In this document: piece by piece, positions 1 through 9,899 of the stretch
Position numbering within the stretch: the first letter of the stretch is position 1
Layout of the letters: every line of letters begins with the position of its first letter
Source: Simmondsia chinensis
Taxonomy: Eukaryota; Streptophyta; Magnoliopsida; Caryophyllales; Simmondsiaceae
Direction: 5' to 3'
Length of the DNA: 64,000 nucleotides
NCBI GenBank assembly: GCA_018398585.1
Contig: JAGTTD010000003.1
Location: 8,688,637-8,752,636, forward strand
The notes under the pieces: model-generated
Seen by the model: only the letters and a program-made list of their open reading frames with translations
Told to the model about the DNA's origin: nothing
Databases searched by the model: none
Translations under genes and position numbers: made by a program

Positions 1-64
1 ATACTATAATATCTGATAGACAAGATCTTCACAAGCCGGTTTTGGAAGGAGCTGTTTCAGTTCA

Positions 65-815
65 GCTTATCACCCTCAAACCGATGGACAAACGGAGAGG
101 GTTAATCAATGCGTCAAACAATATCTAAGGAGTATGGTGTTTAATCACCCAAAGTTGTGGGGAAGATGGCTCTCATTGGCAGAATTCTGGTACAATACCC
201 ATTTTCACACTTCCTTAGGTACAACACCCTTCAAGGCTTTGTTTGGATATGATCCTCCATCACCCTTTGGGTTGCAAGGTGTTGGGACACACATGGAGGT
301 AGTGGCTGACATAATCCAGCAGAGAAAAGAGGTCTTACAGCAATTGAAGCTCAATCTCAGTTAATCACAAGCACGAATGAAATGGTATGCTGACAGGAAG
401 AGGGTGGACAGAAATTTTAAAGTTGGGGACCTGGTATATCTGAAATTGCAACCACACCGACAGTCTATAGCAGCAATTAGGCGTAATGTCAAGCTTTGTG
501 CTCGATTCTTTGGACCTTATAAGATCTTAGAGAAGATTGACAAGGTGGCTTACAAGCTGGAACTTCCTCCCGACTCTTATATTCACCCTGTTTTTCATGT
601 TTCACTTCTGAAAAAGCAGGTTCAAAAGGGCTATAATCCTTCTTCCCGACCTCCTGAAGTAGGTTCCAATGGCTCGTTGATCTTACAACCAGCTGCAGTG
701 ATCGAGCAGGTGAAAGGAACAGCAGCCAAAGACCAGCAATTTGGAGAAATCATTCACCACATGGGAAGAAAAGCAATTTTTGTTCCTTCTTTTCATTCTT
801 GAGGACAAGAATGTT
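65..815 (+). pseudogene. integrase core end, GPY/F domain and broken chromodomain (Ty3 pol)
   Basis: The frame beginning AYHPQTDGQTERVNQ at base 65 is the end of the integrase core, with the catalytic Glu in QTERVNQ. It continues through WYNTHFHTSLGTTPFKALFGY to an in-frame TAA at 362-364. It resumes in the same frame as KWYADRKRVDRNFKVGDLVY, then GPYKILEKIDKVAYKLELP (GPY/F module), ending at 802. Upstream of 65 the frame is broken near bases 12-60, where SDR and FWKELFQFS fall in shifted frames. A chromodomain-like TTWEEKQFLF and the terminal LEDKNVFKG appear only in the +1 frame after about 735, so the chromodomain is frameshifted. At least three lesions exclude activity. In a live element it would integrate the cDNA and target chromatin. 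Confidence 0.78.
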
Positions 816-831
816 TTTAAGGGGAGGGGGT

Positions 832-1142
832 TGTTATGTTTCCAATTATCTTTCTTATGTAATAAGTTGTAATTGTCTCGTTAACATTTGAATTGTCTTT
901 TGGCGCCAAAGTTAGTTAGCCGGGTAGTTGGTTTTGGCGGGAATTGTGCTGAACTGTAGTAGAGGCGTGAGCCGTGTGCTTAGTTCCTATAAAGAGCTAG
1001 ATTGATGTAAGGTTTGATCATCCAATGAAATATAGCTAATCCTTATGATTAATTTCTTATCTTCTCATCTCTTTTCAATTCTTTCTCATCTCAAATTCTA
1101 TTGTTCTTAGGTTAAGTTCAAGATTCAATCTAGAACTTAACA
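832..1142 (+). repeat. 3' LTR of the Reina-like element
   Basis: It starts TGTTATG right after the purine tract and ends CTTAACA, giving short inverted ends TGTTA/TAACA over 311 bp, a compact size usual for Reina-like LTRs. A TATA-like CCTATAAAGAG lies at 987-997 and an AATGAAAT polyadenylation-like stretch at 1024. The 5' partner LTR is outside the window. Bases 1143-1235 after it hold nothing I recognise. Confidence 0.75.
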
Positions 1143-1235
1143 GTTTCATATCCATACAGAAAGCCTATGGGTAAATGGGGTAGTTAGAAAGTTCATTCAA
1201 ATGTGAGGTTGAGTACATCTGTCAAGTGGGAGTAG

Positions 1236-1575
1236 GGATGGAAAGAAGGGGGGGGGGGGGGGGGGGGGGGGGGGGGTGGATAAAACCCGCTACCCGTGGG
1301 TTCCCGCCTCATTTGGGTTGGGTAGTGGGTACGGGTTAGGTGTACCCGCCTCGCACCCCGTCACGGGTATGGGGTGGCTACGGGAATAGTTTTGTACCCG
1401 CTCAGTCCCGGTCGGCCCCGCCCCACCTCATACCCACCGTACCTGCTTTATTTTGTACATAATTAACCTTCAAATTAAAAAATACGTATTTAAATTCAAT
1501 AATAAAAATTATTTATTAATGTTGTAAAAAAAATATAATTGGTTTTTAAAAATAGTATTAAATAACTAATATGAG
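1236..1575. repeat. poly-G tract and ACCCG-rich element, possible non-autonomous hAT
   Basis: A run of 29 G (1248-1276) is followed by GC-rich sequence to about 1445 built of ACCCGC / GGGTAGCGGGT-type words, many mutually complementary, then AT-rich sequence. The left edge reads AGGGATGGAAA, like the ends of common plant non-autonomous hAT-type repeats that carry ACCCGCGGGTACCCG sequence. I see no clear matching right terminus or target duplication, so the class is inference. Homopolymer length is error-prone in assemblies. Confidence 0.4.
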
Positions 1576-1599
1576 TGGGTATAGATAATCATTTTTTGT

Positions 1600-2156
1600 G
1601 CACACTGGGGAGGTGTGGGAGTTAGTAGTCGGAGCTGGAATGAAGTCCCAGTACAAGAAGACAAGTGAGAGCATGAATCTAACAGTTCTTCTAAAGACGA
1701 GTGTACCGCTTGATATACTAAAGCCGGAGCGGGCTTCAGTCAGAGTTCACGCATGATGATTGCATGAGAGGGGGGCGCTTGGGGATGGCTATAGAGTCTC
1801 CAAGTGGGAGCACATTCGGTGTGGACACTGTTTGTCTTCTAATAACCATCATATTATTGGCAGGATTTATTAGGGCTTCAGTTAATGAAATAATTGATGA
1901 TAACTCTTGAGATTCTAGTGGTTATGTTTTTCAGAGGCCTATTTATAAGACACTCTTATGATGGTGTGGAGTGAAAGCAAGTAAGAGTGAAAAATATGTA
2001 ATCCTCGTTTATTAATGAATAATGTTACTCCCCATCAGTGGATGTAGGCCTCGGTTGAACCATGTAAATTCCAGTGTTCAATATTTCCCCTAATCCCTTT
2101 CCATTTGTGTTTGCTATTTTGTTTTGTGGTTTGATAGTTTGTAGGTGATCCTAACA
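1600..2156 (+). repeat. possible LTR fragment (copia-type), 5' truncated
   Basis: The stretch has the layout of the promoter-to-end part of an LTR: a CTATTTATAAG TATA-like box near 1940, a leader with AGTGAAAGCAAG, GAATAATGTTACTCCCC near 2017, and a pyrimidine-rich end finishing CTAACA at 2156. Directly after it the Athila-like gag sequence begins, so this piece is not that element's own LTR. No partner copy is in the window, so identity is uncertain. No gene is present. Confidence 0.3.
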
Positions 2157-3480
2157 AGGCTCACTCTCAATCATTGCTCAGTTAGAGAGCTAGATAGTGC
2201 AATTAGCCAAGCCCTAAATAAGAGAAAGTAAAGGACATTATCCCCCCAACCACTCACATACCCGAAGGGGTTGACAATGTCTTGCCTTAGCTTGCTCATT
2301 CTGGAGCAGATCAAGATTGCGTCAGTGTCAAGAAAGGAAAATCTTAGGGATATTGGGGTTGAGTTTGAGAAGCAGGACGTGGATCCCCCTCTCACTACTA
2401 ATCGTGAGGGATCACGAGCAAGACCTTATGAATCCAATATACATTTCGCTTAAGCCTAAGTTCGACCAAAGGAGAAGGATTACTGAGGAAAGTTGAGCTC
2501 ATGGAACTTCAAAACATAAAGATCATCTTACCATTGATTGATGCCATTAAATAAGTTCTGATATATGTTAAATTCATCAAGAACCTCCACTTCAAAAAGA
2601 AGTTCACACAGACACAAACCCTCAAGAAGGTCCAACTCGCAGAGAATGTGAGTTGCATTCTAGCGTTGGGCACCCCGTTTAAGTTTAGAGATCCCGGGGC
2701 CTTAACGGTCCCATGTGTCATAAGGGAGAGTTACACCAGTCGAGCCTTATCAAACCTAGAGTGAGTGTAAACCTCATCCCGAACTCAATATTTCAGAAGT
2801 TGGGTATGAGAGACCTAAGCCCACTAGTTTCACATTTTAGTTGGCCAATAAGTTAAAGCGTGTACCTTGTGGGGTGTTGAAGGATGCTCTTGTCAAAGTT
2901 GACAAGTTTTCCCAATTGATTTTATTCTTTTAGAATGGGCCACATTCTTAGACAAAAGAACCACACTCTTATTATTCTAGGACAACCATTTTTGGCAATG
3001 GTCGATGTTGTGATTCACTGTAGAATGGGAGTACTAAAGGTTGTTTTCAATAATGTTAAGGAAATATTGAATGTATTGAATGCTTCTTATCACTTTGAGA
3101 CTAGGGACGATTTAGAGTGCCACATGATAGATGATATTGACCTTTTGGTAGGGTCAGTTTCACTCGATTTTATTACGGTCTTTTGCTCATTGCTGCGGAC
3201 AGCTTCCCAGGTTAAGGGTCTCCGGAAACAGCCTCTCTTCACGGTAGCCCCCTGAAGAGGGAAGGTTGCGTACATCTACCCCCCCAGACCCTGCTTATGT
3301 GGGAGCCCTTGGAGGCACTGGATTTTTTGTTGTTGTTGTTGTTGTTGTTATTGTAGTTTCACTCGATTTTATTTAAAATGTTGATTTGAGTAATGTCCCT
3401 GTCTATATTAATGATTGTGAGTTAATTGATGATTCACCAGCTGTGTACGATAGAATAGAAATTCGAGACCCCAATGCTCA
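2157..3480 (+). pseudogene. Athila-like gag C-terminus and protease remnant
   Basis: Translated pieces match the better preserved minus-strand copy at 60,116-61,009: SLLILEQIKIASVSRKENLR against LTQEQVKVVLVLGEGNLR, then the protease region PFKFRDPGALTVPCVI and, downstream, IILGQPFLAMVDVVIHCRM. The last is the Athila/Tat protease tail (ILGRPFLAT-type). The catalytic DLGA block seen in the other copy reads NLE here (about 2755-2763), so the active-site Asp is lost. Several frameshifts separate the pieces. The last part (YINDCELIDD, about 3398) resumes after the SINE. In an active relative this polyprotein would make capsid/nucleocapsid and the aspartic protease that matures it. Confidence 0.65.
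3175..3354 (+). mobile_element. SINE with (TTG)n tail and 19-bp target duplication
   Basis: The 180-bp insert is flanked by identical 19-bp repeats AGTTTCACTCGATTTTATT at 3156-3174 and 3355-3373. It carries the conserved plant SINE stretch GGTTAAGGGTCT...GGAAACAGCCTCTCT, GGTTGCGTACATCTACCCCC, AGACCCTGCTTATGTGGGAG, and ends in TTTTTTGTTGTTGTTG repeats. The 3' body resembles TS/Au-type angiosperm SINEs, and (TTG)n tails are known for TS. It interrupts the Athila-like protease tail, and the same protein frame sits on both sides. A second copy lies at 30,397-30,525. Confidence 0.85.
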
Positions 3481-3482
3481 CA

Positions 3483-4052
3483 AGGGATGCACATCGGTCC
3501 AAGACCGGACCAAACCAGATCAGACTAGACCAAAGACCGAATTAAATCAAAACGTGAGACCAAAAACTAGACTAATTAAAACCGGGTCGGTTCGGACCAA
3601 GATGGATTAGAAACCTAACCAGACAAATTTGGTCCGATTTTCATCTAGCAAGTGCAATTATAAGAAGAACAACGTTTCCATGCAAAAGTTAGAAATTAAA
3701 AAATAATGGTATTGTATAATTTGCACAATATATATATATAATTTAAGAATTATTATACAAGACATTTATATAATCACTATATAGTAAAGCAATAAATATT
3801 TAATTTTCTAAGATTTAATATTTTTAGATACATATAATATATCTCAATTATGTATTAAAATTATGTACCCAAAATATTTAATGCAAAATTAAGGGTGATC
3901 GCTCTTCGGTTCAGTCTTTGGATTTTCTAGTCTTAGGCTAGACCAGACTGAAGACCAATAAAGCCTATAAGCTAGGACTGAAGACCGGATCAATATAAGG
4001 TCGGTCCAATCCGGCCATTGACCAAAATGGCCTATCCGGATTGTTCACCCCT
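3483..4052. mobile_element. hAT-like non-autonomous DNA element (MITE-like)
   Basis: The ends are imperfect inverted repeats: AGGGATGCACATCGGTCC on the left, and on the right CCGGATTGTTCACCCCT, whose complement is AGGGGTGAACAATCCGG. The subterminal regions are rich in GACCGGACC / GGTCCGGTC words. The middle (3640-3890) is AT-rich and without an ORF. This architecture is common for plant non-autonomous hAT elements. The flanking 8-mers (TGCTCACA / GATGTTGG) do not match well, so the target duplication is decayed or the edges are off by a few bases. It lies in the 3' tail of Athila-like copy 1. Confidence 0.55.
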
Positions 4053-5058
4053 GATGTTGGCTAAGTTCTTGCTCTAAATAACCACCGAACTGGGAACACT
4101 GTTGGGTTGGGGGATAAACCTTACCGGCTTGACATGATTCATTTTGAGAATGTTGCCTCAAATCTTTGTTGACCGATAGTTCTGCATCGCATCATATTGT
4201 AAACGTTAAACTTAGTGCTCTTTGGAGACAACCAGCCAGTTTTAGTTTTATAGTTTTGTTCGCTTTTCCTATTGACCACCCCATACATTTCATGACTCCT
4301 TTTCCTAAACTATTACTTAATTTGTTTCTCTGATCTACTGAGCTCTGGTATTTTGAACTTTTCCTAATGTCTTTAACAAGTTTGCTGGCTCAACTTGTCT
4401 TTGTTTGCCTTATTTTTTTGCCATGTTTCTTTTTGTGCCTGTTTTGGATGTCCTTAGCTTCACCAAGCATAGCCGATTTTGTTCAATTATCATACACTGC
4501 TACTCAGGTTGCCACTTTCTTTTCCTTACCTTTTTTTTTAAATGTACTTTGAATTGATGTCAATGCAAGGTCTGGGTCTAGGGATGGCTAAGTAGTTTGA
4601 TTTTCATTTTGTTATATTTTTATTTTGTCTTTTTGACATGATTTACTTTAAATTAGCAAAAGTTTTGGATGGTTAGCTTTGAATATATGTGAGTTACATT
4701 AAGTTCAAATTTGATATGTCTCAATAATAAAAAAAATTCATGTGATACGACTATTTCATAATTCTACTTTGAACTCACTAGTTTTGTCATCAAACTAGTT
4801 TGAGAGTTTATTTCACTCCCTCTCAATGTTTTGACAAATACCACATATGAAGCTGCATTAGTGGGAATACTTATAAGAATTGGTATATGAACACTTTACT
4901 CTTAGTAACGTTTAAATCAATAGTCTATTTTTTCTTTAAATGTCTTATGGAGGTTATAAAGTTCAAAAAAAAGGTATCAATACTGGTAGTAGATAGATAA
5001 ATACCATAACCAATTGGTTCTTGTCGCTCCTCTTGGTACCCTAAGCCAAGTGGATCGA
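4053..5058 (+). other. Athila-like post-protease tail and AT-rich noncoding region
   Basis: The first part (to about 4230) is homologous to the minus-strand copy at 59,690-59,850: GGGTTGGGGGATAAACC, GAATGTTGCCTCAAATC and the signature AAACTTAGTGCTCTTTGGAGACAACC region occur in order in both. From about 4260 to 5030 the sequence is AT-rich, with small ORFs (for example 4367-4552) that have no counterpart in the other copy. I call no gene there. Confidence 0.5.
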
Positions 5059-5289
5059 GAGCTATTGGTTAAAAGCTCGCTACACGAGCCACAGAGAAAG
5101 CTTAAGAAGTGTCAACTTTATAAGTAACCCTGACAAGCGCCAATGTCTCATATATGTTATACTTTTTTAGGGTATGTGCTAATAATGGCTTAGGTAGTGA
5201 GGGTTTATGACTCGAGTTATTAGGTCCGAGGGATGCTCTTCACTTTATGCATTGAGCCAACTAGATCGGGAGTCACTGACCGAAAACTC
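5059..5289 (+). other. paired conserved hairpin motifs in the Athila-like 3' noncoding region
   Basis: There are two related motifs. Hairpin 1 has stem GAGC (5059-5062) and GCTC (5075-5078). Hairpin 2 has stem GAGT (5270-5273) and ACTC (5286-5289). Both loops are exactly 12 nt, and both motifs are preceded by an AGCCAAnTnGATCG-type word. The minus-strand element at 58,631-58,864 has the same pair with the same loop length and almost the same spacing (211 against 214 nt). The fourth stem pair changes from C:G to T:A with both sides changing. Function is unknown; an RNA role is inference. Confidence 0.6.
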
Positions 5290-5685
5290 GTCGTCTTATA
5301 GAGACACACCTAACCATATTTATTTTGAGGGGGAAAAACTAATAATGAAGAAAAGGGTGAAATTGATGTCATGTAGTAAAAAGAACAGAAAAGATTTGAG
5401 ATTTCTATTGTTTAGAAGTAATTTGTTAAGCATTTATTCATTCAATTATTCTCAGTGTTTTTCTTAAATGTTAAAGGTTTAGGATAAGAAAGGGAAGAGA
5501 AAGTTGTAAACCCGTTTACTACTAGGGAGATTTAAATGGTAAAACCTCAAGCTGAACTAGTAAGCTAGCTAATAGCATTACGTGAGAATTTTTCTTTCTT
5601 GATTTATTTCTTAGATGCCTTTATAAATGTTTATCACAACCAATTCATACAACTACATGACTGACTAAATCTTTCTACCTTCAAC

Positions 5686-6107
5686 TGATGCAGTCACACC
5701 TTTATACTTGTCAGATTGCTTGGCGGATAAGACTTGGCGGGATGGGCAGCATGGTGAGGTGGCGGGACGCACGGCAAGAGGGTGAACGAGCTTGAAAAGT
5801 TAACATCAATTAGGAAGCTTAGTTTAGATTAATAGATTTTGTTATTTATCTTAGTACTTATCACTTTCAATATTGTTCTTTTATTCTAAGTCAATCTGCT
5901 CCTCTATTTAAGGAAGAGGAAGTGTAGGGTTTTGATTATTCAATTTTCTCATAGATATTCATATGTTTTACTGTTTTCTCCTATTTATCGGGTTGTGAGA
6001 ATTAAGGTTGACTATTTTTCCCCTTTGCTTCTTAATCGTTTTAGCTATAAGAGTTTAAATAAAGACTGTTGAACTTTCCATTCCTAATTTTCTTCTTATC
6101 TGTGAGT
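5686..6107 (+). repeat. solo LTR of Ty3 family G, degenerate
   Basis: It begins TGATGCAG and shares the G-family features seen in the other copies: TTGGCGGATAAGACTTGGCGGG near the start, a CTATTTAAGGAAGAGGAAG TATA-like region near 5902, TTGTGAGAATTAAGGTTGA near 5992, and GTTGAACTTTCCATTCCTAA near the end. The right end reads CTGTGAG instead of CTGCATCA, so it is mutated. No internal sequence and no partner LTR flank it, which points to a solo LTR inside the 3' region of the Athila-like element. No clean target duplication is visible. Confidence 0.65.
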
Positions 6108-6153
6108 TTAAAATAAATCTTGCTTGAGGAAAAACAAGGTATTGGTTTGGGGA

Positions 6154-7410
6154 TGTGATGTTTAAATGTGCATTATGGCATGATTTATATGTATTTATGG
6201 TTGAAACGTGTTGAAGCGAGGACGGCTTGAAAAACGGTGAAGAAAGGGAGAAACAAACAAATTGAAGACTACATTGAAAAACACGAAAACGTGTGAAAAA
6301 AGGGACCCATATGGTCAAAATTCGGCTTTGAAATCAAGTATTTAGGCTTATAATTTAATCAACCAATCGATTGGCTGACGCAAAATTTTTGTCTTGCACA
6401 TAGCCGATCAATTAGCCAACACATAATATGGGTCTGTAAGCGGCTGATCAATCTGCAGCACACACCGCGCCCATATATAGACAGAGAAGACCTATTTTTA
6501 TTTTTTGCTTTTCTTTAACATATCTTCCCTCGCCGAGCTTCCCTGTGTGGTCCAATTCTCATAAAGGCTGAATCGCAAGTGATCGAAGTATTGGGAATCA
6601 AAGCAAGAGTCAAATCATTATCATTTAAAGGAGTTTGCAATCCATGATTTTACTTTTCTCTTTTCTTTTTGAATTAATGATTTGTGAATCTCCCATGAAG
6701 GAGTAGCCCGTTGTTTAAGGGTGTGGGACAGTTAGTCGTCTTGATCACGCACGGATTTATGTTTTATATACAATAATGACTTTTGTTATACTATTTTTGT
6801 GGCCTTGTAGGGTTTTATATATTTGAGAGGGGTTTTCTTGTTATGTTCTTGTAGCCGTGATTTGATTTCCAATTTTATTCGCATATTGTCTTATGCTTGT
6901 AGCCTAAACTATTGTATAACAAGTTTTTCACAAGTAGTTAGAGTTGAGGTTGCATCTAAGAGTGAACACAATATTTTATATAAATTAATACTATATGAGG
7001 TGTGAAAAAGAATTAAATAGTGCTATTAAGATAATCTATGCAACACCTAGGATGATTAGGTGAGTTATGCCCTTAGACTAGTTCATTATCTTAGGCTGTA
7101 ATTGAGTGTTAACCTAGGTTTAGAGTTTGTAGCCTAAATTATTTAATTAATGATAATATTTGATTTAGATTAATGTAAATTCATACCCTAAACTATCATT
7201 GATAAGTTGACAACTTTAATTTGCAATTTAATTTAGCTCTTTTAGTTAAATTTTTGATCCTCAACTAAAATATCGACTATAACTGCTTAGCAATCACGAA
7301 ATCCAACTTTACACCAACTCCATGTGGATATGGCATCTGTGTACGTGCCACAGCTATCACTTGCTTGTACACTTACGAGTATGCGGTTTTTAACATTCTC
7401 TTAAACCACA
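6154..7410 (+). repeat. 3' LTR of Athila-like copy 1
   Basis: It follows GGTTTGGGGA (polypurine tract) and starts TGTGATGTTTAAATGTGCAT. This matches the complement of the other copy's boundary (TTTAGGGA then TGTTAATGTGCC at 58,180). Homologous blocks include GACTTTTGTTATACTATTTT (about 6778), TTGTAGCCTAAACTATTGTA (about 6898), ATATAAATTAATACTATATG (about 6977) and TATGCAACACCTAGGATGAT. The end is near TTAAACCACA (7410) and is approximate. ORFs inside (such as 6823-7005) are not genes. Confidence 0.65.
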
Positions 7411-8282
7411 TCACCTACTAAAAGTTATCTTTTTATAATCGAATATCCTATTTCATAATTTAAATCAAAACCCATGCAATGGATTAAGACATAGTAATAA
7501 ATCTCAAACAAAAATAAAGAGAGAAAAAGTGCACCCACATTGAAATGTCACTGAACATGAAGATAGTACTATCTTTTTTGGGTCTCAGTCGACTATCATG
7601 ATCACAAGATAAAGAGAAAGCGACCTTTGTTTTGAGTTATTGCCTCAAGCGCTTGCTTGCCTTAAGTTTATTTGTTTTGCATCTTATTATGTGTCATTTC
7701 CAACTTCAAGTTTGTTGAGTAAACATATTTCAAACCATATAAAGGCTTAGATTAAAAATAAAAAAAAAAAACTCCCAAGGAAAGAGAGCAAAACTCAAAG
7801 AATAAAAACAAAAGAAAAACTCAAAAATACAAAAGCAACAAAAAAAAGACAACCGGAGAGGCTCACTAGAAAATGAACATCAAAAAATATATCAACAACA
7901 AATGCTATAAAAACGACTAGACTTGGAGAAACAACAAAAAACTCGAGAACCACTAGACTTCCAAACAACCACCAAATTGAAAAACCATAAGATCAAGCAA
8001 CCTCAATGACCAATAAAAGCAACTCGCTTCTAAACCAAATAGGACCCAAAATCTCCAAAGCCTTCTCAACTAAAAGATACTCGAATCATACTTGAATGTG
8101 GGTGGCTTATGTTGGGGCATATTCACGAAGGCCAGCAAAAACTAGAACTATTATTTTTTTTCCGATAATATAGAATGTAACATATATTAAAATCGATGTG
8201 TCGCCATAGTTGTGTCCATGTATGTAGTATAAGAGTATGAAATATGTGGTTGTACATTGTCAAAAAAAATGTCATATCTCTT
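7411..8282. other. no gene seen; A-rich spacer
   Basis: The sequence is AT-rich with a markedly A-rich, T-poor stretch at about 7745-8100 (many AAAAAC and AAAGAAAAAC runs). I find no ORF of note, no inverted ends and no match to another part of the window. Confidence 0.5.
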
Positions 8283-8706
8283 TGATGCAGTGAGGATAAG
8301 GAAATTCAAGTTGTCGGAAGGTTCAACAACCTTCTCTTATATTCTTATTGGGAAAACAATTTAGAACAAAGGGGAAAAGTCTAATCTTGATTCTCACAAC
8401 CCAAAAACAAGGGAAAACCATAAAAACAAGCATAAATCTATGACAAAAATTGAATGAACAAAAATCCAGTCTTCCTCTTCCTTAAATAGAAGAGCTAATT
8501 GACTTAGAATGAAAGACTAAATATTAAAGAGATAAATACAAAGATAAATAACAAAATCAACTAATCTAAACTATGCTTCCTACTTGATGTTAACATCCTC
8601 AAGCTCACTCATCCCAACTGCGGGTCTCGCCATCCCGCCAAGCTTCCATCTCGCCAAACCCTATCAGCTGTGCAACCCGCCAACGCGTAAAGGCGTGGCT
8701 GCATCA
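8283..8706 (-). repeat. 3' LTR of element I
   Basis: It is bounded by TGATGCAG and CTGCATCA. On the minus strand it follows a purine-rich CTCGTGGAGGA tract. Shared family words on the plus strand are GAAGGTTCAACAACCTTCTC, TCCTCTTCCTTAAATAGAAGAG (the complement of the TATA region) and GCCAACGCGTAAAGGCGTGG. Confidence 0.8.
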
Positions 8707-9800
8707 TCCTCCACGAGTCAGAAAGAATTCGCCCTTGAATTCATCAACGGATCTCCTGGATCGTTTTCCCCAAAGTAAGGGACAAGGTGCTCGATATTGA
8801 AGATGTCTGAAGTCCTCATACCACTTGGCAGCTGTAGATGGTAAGCATTGTCGTTGACCTTCTCAATAATCCGCAAAGGATCACTCTTTAGTGCCGTAAA
8901 TTTGGTATACCCCTACCCCAAAAACCGTTCTCTAGTAAGAATAACCCATTCTTGATTGCCAACCTGTAGCTAAATTGCCTAGCGTTGCTTGTCACTCCCC
9001 AACTTGTACTTGGCACTGGCTTCAAGTAGTCATGCTCGAGTCTGCTTGTGTATTTTTTGGAGGTCGGAGATGAAGTCCTCACCTTGCCATCAGGACAAGT
9101 TAGATCAGGTATTGGAACAAGGTCTATCGAAAAATGAGGAATAAAACCATATACGACTTTGAATGGTGGAAAACCTGTGCTCCTGTTAACCGAGCTGTTG
9201 TAAGCGAACTTGGCTAGGCACAACTTCTAATCTGAACCTTTGATGTTCTCGGGAACAAGACAAAGGAGTAAGTTACCTAGAGATCTATTCGTCACCTCAA
9301 TCTAGCCATCCATTTGAGAGTGATGAATAGTGCTAAAGGCAAGAGGTGTTCGAAATCTTTGATAATGTCTTCCAGAAGCAGTTAACAAACCGCACATCCC
9401 TATCTGCGACTATGCTTGCTAGCAACCCATGAAGCCTGTGCACTTCTAAGAAAAAAAAAACTCAGCCACTTGTAATATGTCAGCAACTTTCTTGCACGGT
9501 GTGAAGTGCACGATCTTGGGGAATCGATCAACAATGACGAAGATCGAATCTATACTCCTCTGCGTTCTTGGTATCTCCAGCAAAAAATCCATACTAACAT
9601 CAACCAAAGGTTGACTTAGAAACGGTAAAGGCAGGTATAAACCGGCATAGGTCATTCCTCCTTTTAACACCTAACAAATGCAGCATTGCTCGACAAAGCG
9701 TTCAACCTCTTTCCATATCATTGAAACAAAAATAAGTAGCACTCACTAGCTTGAGCGTCTTATCGCAGCCCATGTGTCTCTTACTGTGCTTTTCTTTAAT
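8707..9800 (-). pseudogene. integrase of element I
   Basis: Read on the minus strand, pieces appear in order: MDFLLEIPRTQRSIDSIFVI and VDRFPKIVHFTPCKKVAD (9446-9670; start of the core, with the first catalytic Asp in the SMDF block), then AKFAYNSSVNRSTGFPPFKV and VYGFIPHFSIDLVPIPDL (8888-9223). Between them (9224-9445) the complement still reads as the second-Asp and Glu region but in shifted frames. The C-terminal end NSRANSF runs toward the LTR, with a TGA before the conserved VEDDAA that crosses into the 3' LTR. Inactive. It would have catalysed strand transfer of the cDNA. Confidence 0.7.
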
Positions 9801-9899
9801 AATCTTGAGCCTTAAACTCAAATTTGGAATGCATAGTTGATTCCCTTTGAAGAGAAATCCATCGTGGATGGAGTAATCCACAGCATTCCTAGTTTGAGC

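Larger units (their letters stand above)
1..1142 (+). mobile_element. Ty3/gypsy retrotransposon, 3' end (Reina-like chromovirus)
   Basis: This is the 3' part of a Ty3/gypsy element entering from the left edge: integrase, GPY/F-type C-terminal domain, remains of a chromodomain, a purine-rich tract (AAGGGGAGGGGG, 819-830) and a 3' LTR. The clade call is from memory of family sequences: the VGDLVYLKLQPHRQ and IHPVFHVSLLKK motifs and an LEDK-type tail are usual for Reina-like chromoviruses. The upstream gag, protease and RT lie outside the window, so completeness and the target duplication cannot be judged. The element is dead (frameshifts and stops). Confidence 0.8.
2157..7410 (+). mobile_element. 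Athila/Tat-like non-autonomous retrotransposon, copy 1 (5' truncated)
   Basis: The order is gag C-terminal part and protease (about 2157-3480), a conserved tail ending in GTTAAACTTAGTGCTC (about 4207), a noncoding region with two hairpin motifs, then a 3' LTR (6154-7410). Each block has a homologue in the same order on the minus strand at 56,747-62,188. No reverse transcriptase, RNase H or integrase frame lies between protease and LTR in either copy. The 5' LTR and start of gag are missing here. Three later insertions interrupt it: a SINE (3175-3354), a hAT-like element (3483-4052) and a solo G-family LTR (5686-6107). Confidence 0.65.
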
